Shown here in pieces: positions 15,111-18,913 of a stretch of 18,913 nt of DNA. A model generated the notes under the pieces. That model had not been told where the DNA came from. It was given only the letters and a program-made list of their open reading frames with translations, and made no database searches. The stretch covers positions 1 through 18,913 of the forward strand of contig DAOWJR010000020.1 of NCBI GenBank assembly GCA_030640275.1, read 5' to 3'. The stretch comes from Actinomycetes bacterium. GTDB taxonomy: Bacteria > Actinomycetota > Humimicrobiia > JAHJRV01. The translations under genes were made by a program, and so were the position numbers. Within the stretch, counting starts at the first letter, position 1; each line of letters begins with the position of its first letter.

Positions 15111-15638
15111 CTATTTGATAGGGCCAAAACGATTTAATGGCCAGCGTCTAAAAATAGCTCTTCCAATTATCATATCTTCAGATACAGGACCAATCCAACG
15201 ACTATCCTGGCTATTTCCCCTATTATCACCAAGTACAAAAACTGTACCTTCTTTGATATCAAATTTAAATGATTGACCAACATTTTGGTAGATTGCATAG
15301 TGCTCCTCATAAGCTTTACCATTCAAAATTACATGACCATCCTTAGTTATTTCAATATGATCACCTGGAACTCCTATTACTCTCTTAATCAGCTGTTTCT
15401 CTATCCCAGAAGGATCATTAAAAATCACTATATCACCAACTTTTGGTGAATGAAATCTATAGGTAATTTTTTCTACCAATAAATTATCACCCATTAAAAT
15501 TGTAGCTTCCATAGATGATGTGGGTATCATATAGGTACTGATAATAAATGTCCTTATCAAAATAGCAATTATTACAGCAATTGCTATTAAAAATGTATAT
15601 TCAAAAAAGGAGGAAAGTAAACTTTTCTTTTTTATCAC
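15111..15638 (-). CDS. lepB: Signal peptidase I
   Basis: Membrane-bound serine protease that removes signal peptides from exported proteins on the outer face of the cytoplasmic membrane; the two secreted proteins in this window would be substrates. The 175 residues have one N-terminal membrane segment (about 12-35), box B MIPTSSMEATI with catalytic Ser42, KVGDIVIF, box D LIKRVIGVPGD with catalytic Lys85, and box E VLGDNRGNSQDSR. The size fits the short Gram-positive-type enzyme. GTG start: the gene overlaps the rplS stop by four bases (GTGA), which suggests translational coupling. The rplS-lepB order is a common arrangement. Confidence 0.96.
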   Translation of the reverse strand: MIKKKSLLSSFFEYTFLIAIAVIIAILIRTFIISTYMIPTSSMEATILMGDNLLVEKITYRFHSPKVGDIVIFNDPSGIEKQLIKRVIGVPGDHIEITKDGHVILNGKAYEEHYAIYQNVGQSFKFDIKEGTVFVLGDNRGNSQDSRWIGPVSEDMIIGRAIFRRWPLNRFGPIK

Positions 15639-15985
15639 TCTTTAACAGTCTCTTTTCTTTTAACTTTAGCTTTTTTCCCAGTTCTTTCCCTCAGGTAATA
15701 TAACTTAGCTCTTCGGACCTTACCTTTACTAACTAATTCAATTTTCTCAATCACAGGTGAATTTAATGGAAAGATTTTTTCAACTCCAATCCCATATGAA
15801 ATTTTTCTTACTGTGTATGTTCTATTTATACCAGAACCTTTTATTCTAATCACGATTCCCTGAAAAACTTGTATTCTTGTACCTTTGCCAGTGCTTACAT
15901 TTATGTGTACTTTTACAATATCACCAGGTTGAAATTCTGGAATTTCTTTTTTTAGATATTTTTTTTCAATATTTAATATTTCCAT
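15635..15985 (-). CDS. rplS: 50S ribosomal protein L19
   Basis: Large-subunit ribosomal protein at the subunit interface. The 116 residues match L19: FQPGDIVKVHINVSTGKGTR, FQGIVIRIKGSGINRTYTVR, YGIGVEKIFPLNSP and KLYYLRERTGKKAKVK. ATG at 15985 fits the GGGAGA site best; an in-frame TTG directly before it (15988) would add one residue. The stop TGA overlaps the lepB GTG. A long inverted repeat lies in the 145-base gap between trmD and this gene, whereas gaps elsewhere in the block are mostly under 60 bases. Confidence 0.97.
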   Translation of the reverse strand: MEILNIEKKYLKKEIPEFQPGDIVKVHINVSTGKGTRIQVFQGIVIRIKGSGINRTYTVRKISYGIGVEKIFPLNSPVIEKIELVSKGKVRRAKLYYLRERTGKKAKVKRKETVKE

Positions 15986-16059
15986 CAATTTATTCTCCCT
16001 ATCATATTTGAACCATTATGGCATTAAAAAAACAAAAGTGAAGATTCTCTTAATAGCTC

Positions 16060-16104
16060 TGTGGTATATTTTCACAGGCATTTTAACTAAGAAAATATAC
16101 CACA
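16060..16104. repeat. Perfect 14-bp inverted repeat between trmD and rplS
   Basis: TGTGGTATATTTTC (16060-16073) and GAAAATATACCACA (16091-16104) are exact complements around a 17-base loop. On the minus strand, in the rplS leader, no T-run follows, so it is not a normal terminator of trmD. It could be an RNA processing or protein-binding hairpin, or a degenerate mobile repeat. On the plus strand a T-rich run follows after about 12 bases. Confidence 0.75.
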
Positions 16105-16130
16105 AAACTCTGCAAATTTATTTTTTTTTA

Positions 16131-16817
16131 TTATTTTAATAAATCAGGTCTTAATTTTTCTGTTTTTATTTTTGCCTGTTTTTTCCTCCACTCTGCAATT
16201 TTTTTATGATTTCCACTTAACAATATTTCTGGGACTTCCATTCCCTCAAAATATGCTGGTCTTGTATATTGGGGATAATCAAGCAAATTACTAAAAAAAG
16301 ATTCATCGTCAAGAGATTTAATATTTCCCAATACTCCTGGAATTAGTCTTACTACGCCATCCACTAAAACCATAGCTGCTACTTCACCTCCAGAAATAAC
16401 ATAATCTCCAATAGAAATCAATCTGTCAACTAATAATTTTTTTACTCTTTCATCAACACCACCATATCTTCCAGATATAATGATTAGCTTTTTAAAAGAA
16501 GAAAGTGATTTCAATGTTGATTGATTAAGTCTCTTTCCATCGGGCGACAATAAAATTATACATATTTCTTCCCTTTTTAATCCAGAATCTTTTACAATTT
16601 CCTTTACAGCATTAAAAATCGGTTCTGGCATCATTATCATCCCAGGTCCACCACCATAAGGCTCATCATCAACTCTACCATGTTTTAAGAGTGAATAATC
16701 TCTTAAGTTGTGTATTTTTAAAGAAAAAATATTTTTTTTGAGTGCTCTTGCAATAACTCCATATTTAAAAACGGATTCAAACATATCTGGGAATATAGTT
16801 AATATATCAATCTGCAT
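16131..16817 (-). CDS. trmD: tRNA (guanine-37-N1) methyltransferase TrmD
   Basis: Methylates G37 next to the anticodon with S-adenosylmethionine, preventing frameshifts. The 228 residues begin MQIDILTIFPDMFES and carry LRDYSLLKHGRVDDEPYGGG, PMG-like GMIMMPEPIF, the trefoil-knot SAM site SGRYGGVDERV and GDYVISGGE, and VRLIPGVLGN, all typical of TrmD. The C-terminus RKKQAKIKTEKLRPDLL is also typical. Length is normal. No ribosome site is visible: the 47 bases between rimM and this ATG are almost all A and T, unlike the strong sites of most neighbours. Confidence 0.97.
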   Translation of the reverse strand: MQIDILTIFPDMFESVFKYGVIARALKKNIFSLKIHNLRDYSLLKHGRVDDEPYGGGPGMIMMPEPIFNAVKEIVKDSGLKREEICIILLSPDGKRLNQSTLKSLSSFKKLIIISGRYGGVDERVKKLLVDRLISIGDYVISGGEVAAMVLVDGVVRLIPGVLGNIKSLDDESFFSNLLDYPQYTRPAYFEGMEVPEILLSGNHKKIAEWRKKQAKIKTEKLRPDLLK

Positions 16818-16864
16818 TTTAATTTTTTAAAATATTAAATTTTTAATTTTCATACAGTCTAAAA

Positions 16865-17395
16865 TTAGATATCTTCCATTCCTGCCATCATCTTAATTAC
16901 CATTTTTTTGCTATTTAGGTCTATTTTTTTCACAATATCTTTAATAGCTGGAATTAGATACTCCTTCTTTTTACAGGTGTCCCCCTCTTTCCTAACTATA
17001 TAAATATCATTAACTTTTGTTCTCATTATTTCTTCAATTTTGCCTAAATGCCTATCATTTTCATCATACACGTCTAAACCTATGATCTGATATATCCAAT
17101 AGCTATTAGCAGGAAGTTTTGGAGATTTGCAGGATGGTATAAATAGAGAAGACCCTTTTAATTCTTGAGCTTTTTCTCTTGTGTTAATCTCATAGAATTT
17201 TATAGTTGCGATGCCACCATCACAAACTATCTTCTCTATCAATAGTCTATTTTTTTCAAATAGATCTTCTTGTAAATAGAGAACAGTATTTCTTTTTAAA
17301 TTTTTGGGGAAATCAGTAAAAAGTTTAATTAAAACTTCTCCTTTAATCCCCTTTGGTTTTATTATTTTTCCGATCTGGTGGGATTTCAGGTTCAA
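16865..17395 (-). CDS. rimM: Ribosome maturation factor RimM
   Basis: Binds ribosomal protein S19 and helps assemble the 30S head. The 176 residues have the RimM N-domain (IGKIIKPKGIKGEVLIKLFT) and a C-terminal PRC-barrel (YWIYQIIGLDVYDENDRHLG, then EYLIPAIKDIV and MAGMEDI). Start: the TTG at 17395 lies almost on top of AGGAAG, too close for normal use; an in-frame CTG two codons later (17389) is spaced better. Since efp in this window also seems to use CTG, the start is left open. It lies in the rpsP-khpA-rimM-trmD-rplS order. Confidence 0.93.
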   Translation of the reverse strand: MNLKSHQIGKIIKPKGIKGEVLIKLFTDFPKNLKRNTVLYLQEDLFEKNRLLIEKIVCDGGIATIKFYEINTREKAQELKGSSLFIPSCKSPKLPANSYWIYQIIGLDVYDENDRHLGKIEEIMRTKVNDIYIVRKEGDTCKKKEYLIPAIKDIVKKIDLNSKKMVIKMMAGMEDI

Positions 17396-17445
17396 CTTCC
17401 TATTTATAGTTAAAATTCAGGCTCAAACAATTCTATAATTAAAAA

Positions 17446-17676
17446 TTAGTCGATTATTTGAACTATGGCGACCTTTCCATTCTTTGTAGCTACAGATTTA
17501 ATGATTACTCTTAATGCATTAGCTATTCTTCCCTTTTTGCCAATAACTTTTCCTACATCAGCTTCGTCAACTTTTAGCTGTAAGATAATTGATCTTCCCT
17601 CTCCTACTTCATTGACTTCAACCTTATCTGGTTTGTCAACTAAAGCTTTTGCAATATACTCTAATAGTTCTTTCAT
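17446..17676 (-). CDS. khpA: KH-domain RNA-binding protein KhpA
   Basis: Small single KH-domain RNA chaperone that pairs with KhpB in several Gram-positives and affects cell elongation and division. The 76 residues are the whole protein: a helix MKELLEYIAKALVDKPDKVE, then DVGKVIGKKGRIANALR with the G-K-K-G loop that binds RNA, and VATKNGKVAIVQIID. GAGGTG precedes the ATG. The position between rpsP and rimM is the usual one. Confidence 0.95.
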   Translation of the reverse strand: MKELLEYIAKALVDKPDKVEVNEVGEGRSIILQLKVDEADVGKVIGKKGRIANALRVIIKSVATKNGKVAIVQIID

Positions 17677-17700
17677 TTTTCACCTCTACTTTTAAAAAAC

Positions 17701-17949
17701 CTATTTGGTTTCAATTCCGGCAATGCTTAGTAATTTCTCCACAGTTCTTGTGGGAATTGCACCTTGCTTTAGCCATTTCTCTACCTTTTTTTTATCAATT
17801 TTAACTTCGGATGGGTCAGGAAGTGGATTATATGTACCAACAATTTCAATAAATCTGCCATCTCTTGGCATCCTTGCATCTGCAACAACTACTCTATAAA
17901 AAGGTTTCTTCCTTCCCCCCCTTCTTGTTAGCCTGATTTTAACTGCCAA
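17701..17949 (-). CDS. rpsP: 30S ribosomal protein S16
   Basis: Small-subunit ribosomal protein needed for 30S assembly. The 82 residues match S16: AVKIRLTRRGGRKKPFYRVV, ADARMPRDGRFIEIVGTYNP and VEKWLKQGAIPTRTVEKLL. TTG at 17949 is the best start: it gives the family's M-AVKIRL and has AGGAGG five bases upstream. An in-frame GTG at 17955 would start inside that ribosome site. A good promoter lies about 40 bases upstream, so the block rpsP to lepB is likely one operon. Confidence 0.97.
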   Translation of the reverse strand: MAVKIRLTRRGGRKKPFYRVVVADARMPRDGRFIEIVGTYNPLPDPSEVKIDKKKVEKWLKQGAIPTRTVEKLLSIAGIETK

Positions 17950-17988
17950 TAACACCTCCTAATTATTTTTTATTTATAGATTAAGGAG

Positions 17989-18016
17989 ATTATAACACTT
18001 TTTTAAAATTTATCAA
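17989..18016 (-). promoter_or_regulatory. Sigma-70-type promoter for the rpsP operon
   Basis: Minus-strand TTGATA (18016-18011), a 16-base spacer ending GTG-T, and a perfect TATAAT (17994-17989). A start near 17982 would leave a leader of about 33 bases before the rpsP TTG. It is the best promoter match in the window. Confidence 0.65.
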
Positions 18017-18100
18017 CTATTTAAATGTTTCTTTGTTCATTTTCAATAATAAAATATTAATAATAATCACTCAAGTTAAATGTTAAAAATAATTACTAAA

Positions 18101-18913
18101 TTATGCAATTCTTTCTGAGACAATCTTTGAAGTGCCATCTGGATTCATTGATACACCATATAATACATCAGCCATTTCCATAGTTCTTCTTTGATGAGTA
18201 ATTATTATGAGTTGGTGTTCTTTCTTAAATTTCTCTACTAAATTTATAAATCTTTTTAAATTAACTTCATCAAGAGCTGCATCTACTTCATCTAAAATAT
18301 AGAAAGGACTTGGCATAAGCTTAAATAATGCAAAAATAAAGGCAATAGAAACTAACGCTTTCTCACCACCTGAAAGAAGGGAAATTGCTCTATTTTTGAT
18401 TCCACCAACATTTACTTTTATATCAACTCCAGTTTCTTCTTTATTTTCTATCTTGATCAATTCCAGATGTGCATCTCCTTTTGGGAAAAGTGTTTTAAAA
18501 AGCTCTCTAAAATATATGTCCACTTTTTCAAAAGATTCTAAAAAAAGATTTTCCATCTGTTTGTCCACTTCTGATAGTAATTTCAATAAGTCTCTTTTTG
18601 CATTCGTTAAATCTTTTATCTGTTCATTTAAAAATTTTCTTCTATCATTAAGCTTTTGATAATCCTCTAATGCAATCGGATTTATTGGACCTATTTCATA
18701 TAATTCTGCTTTAAAATTATTTATCTCCTTCTGTATTTTTTCTATGTCTAATACCTTAGTAGATTCCTTAACTGCTTTATTTATAGATTCATAACCCAAT
18801 CTTCTTAATTCATTAGTTTTAGACTGTATATTTATCTTTAATTGAGCTTTATTTAAATTTAAAATTTGGTATTCTTCTCTCAGTTTCTCTATCTTTTCTT
18901 TTTTATATCCTAC
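18101..18913 (-). CDS. smc: Chromosome partition protein SMC, C-terminal part
   Basis: SMC dimers fold and segregate the chromosome, driven by ATP binding at the joined head domains. The frame is open from the window edge and gives 270 residues: the end of the long coiled coil (VGYKKEKIEKLREEY and on), the head-proximal motif GPINPIALEDYQKLNDRR, and the C-terminal head with signature LLSGGEKALVSIAF, Walker B FYILDEVDAALD and the switch histidine region LIIITHQRRTM. It ends with the usual C-terminus and a TAA. The N-terminal head and hinge lie beyond the window. In many low-GC genomes ftsY, ylxM and ffh lie between smc and rpsP; here only about 150 bases do. Confidence 0.95.
   Translation of the reverse strand, partial: VGYKKEKIEKLREEYQILNLNKAQLKINIQSKTNELRRLGYESINKAVKESTKVLDIEKIQKEINNFKAELYEIGPINPIALEDYQKLNDRRKFLNEQIKDLTNAKRDLLKLLSEVDKQMENLFLESFEKVDIYFRELFKTLFPKGDAHLELIKIENKEETGVDIKVNVGGIKNRAISLLSGGEKALVSIAFIFALFKLMPSPFYILDEVDAALDEVNLKRFINLVEKFKKEHQLIIITHQRRTMEMADVLYGVSMNPDGTSKIVSERIA

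Noticed and set aside
1..18913. tRNA genes, rRNA genes or CRISPR arrays
   Set aside because: None was seen on either strand; the only repeated RNA-like units are the two riboswitches.

Overview
The window is AT-rich (roughly 30% GC by eye) bacterial chromosome. The standard code fits: most genes stop with TAA or TAG, a few with TGA. Strong AGGAGG-type ribosome sites and frequent TTG starts suggest a low-GC anaerobe. The tungsten-type aldehyde:ferredoxin oxidoreductase, the class II aldolase and the gene order would suit a clostridial-type Bacillota or a deep lineage such as Atribacterota. This placement is inference.

Almost everything is read from the minus strand, so the functional order runs from high to low coordinates. 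At 18913-14611 lies the conserved block smc (3' part), rpsP, khpA, rimM, trmD, rplS, lepB, yraN. At 14477-11922 is a metabolic insertion: a candidate molybdenum/tungsten-cofactor riboswitch with a terminator, an aldehyde:ferredoxin oxidoreductase, a second terminator, and a MoaD/ThiS-fold protein. It is followed by the only plus-strand gene, a GT4 glycosyltransferase (10594-11784). The conserved order then resumes with comM, broken by one in-frame TGA at a conserved glycine, and dprA. Next come a GspG-like pseudopilin and its prepilin peptidase (7186-5971).

Between 5970 and 2779 lies an accessory stretch. It holds two tandem c-di-GMP-II-like riboswitches, each with its own intrinsic terminator, upstream of a small secreted protein. 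A second small secreted protein, a decayed reading frame with a probable terminator, a duplicated scrap of the prepilin peptidase 3' end, and short repeats that look like insertion-sequence remains follow. The window closes with fba, an M24 aminopeptidase and efp, which seems to start at CTG and has Arg at the usual modification position.

The most interesting parts are the two RNA switches. The tandem c-di-GMP switches would make expression of an unknown exported protein depend on two sequential ligand-sensing terminators, beside pilus/secretion genes. The AOR leader would tie a pyranopterin enzyme to its own cofactor. Both assignments rest on recognised sequence and drawn pairings, not on a covariance search.
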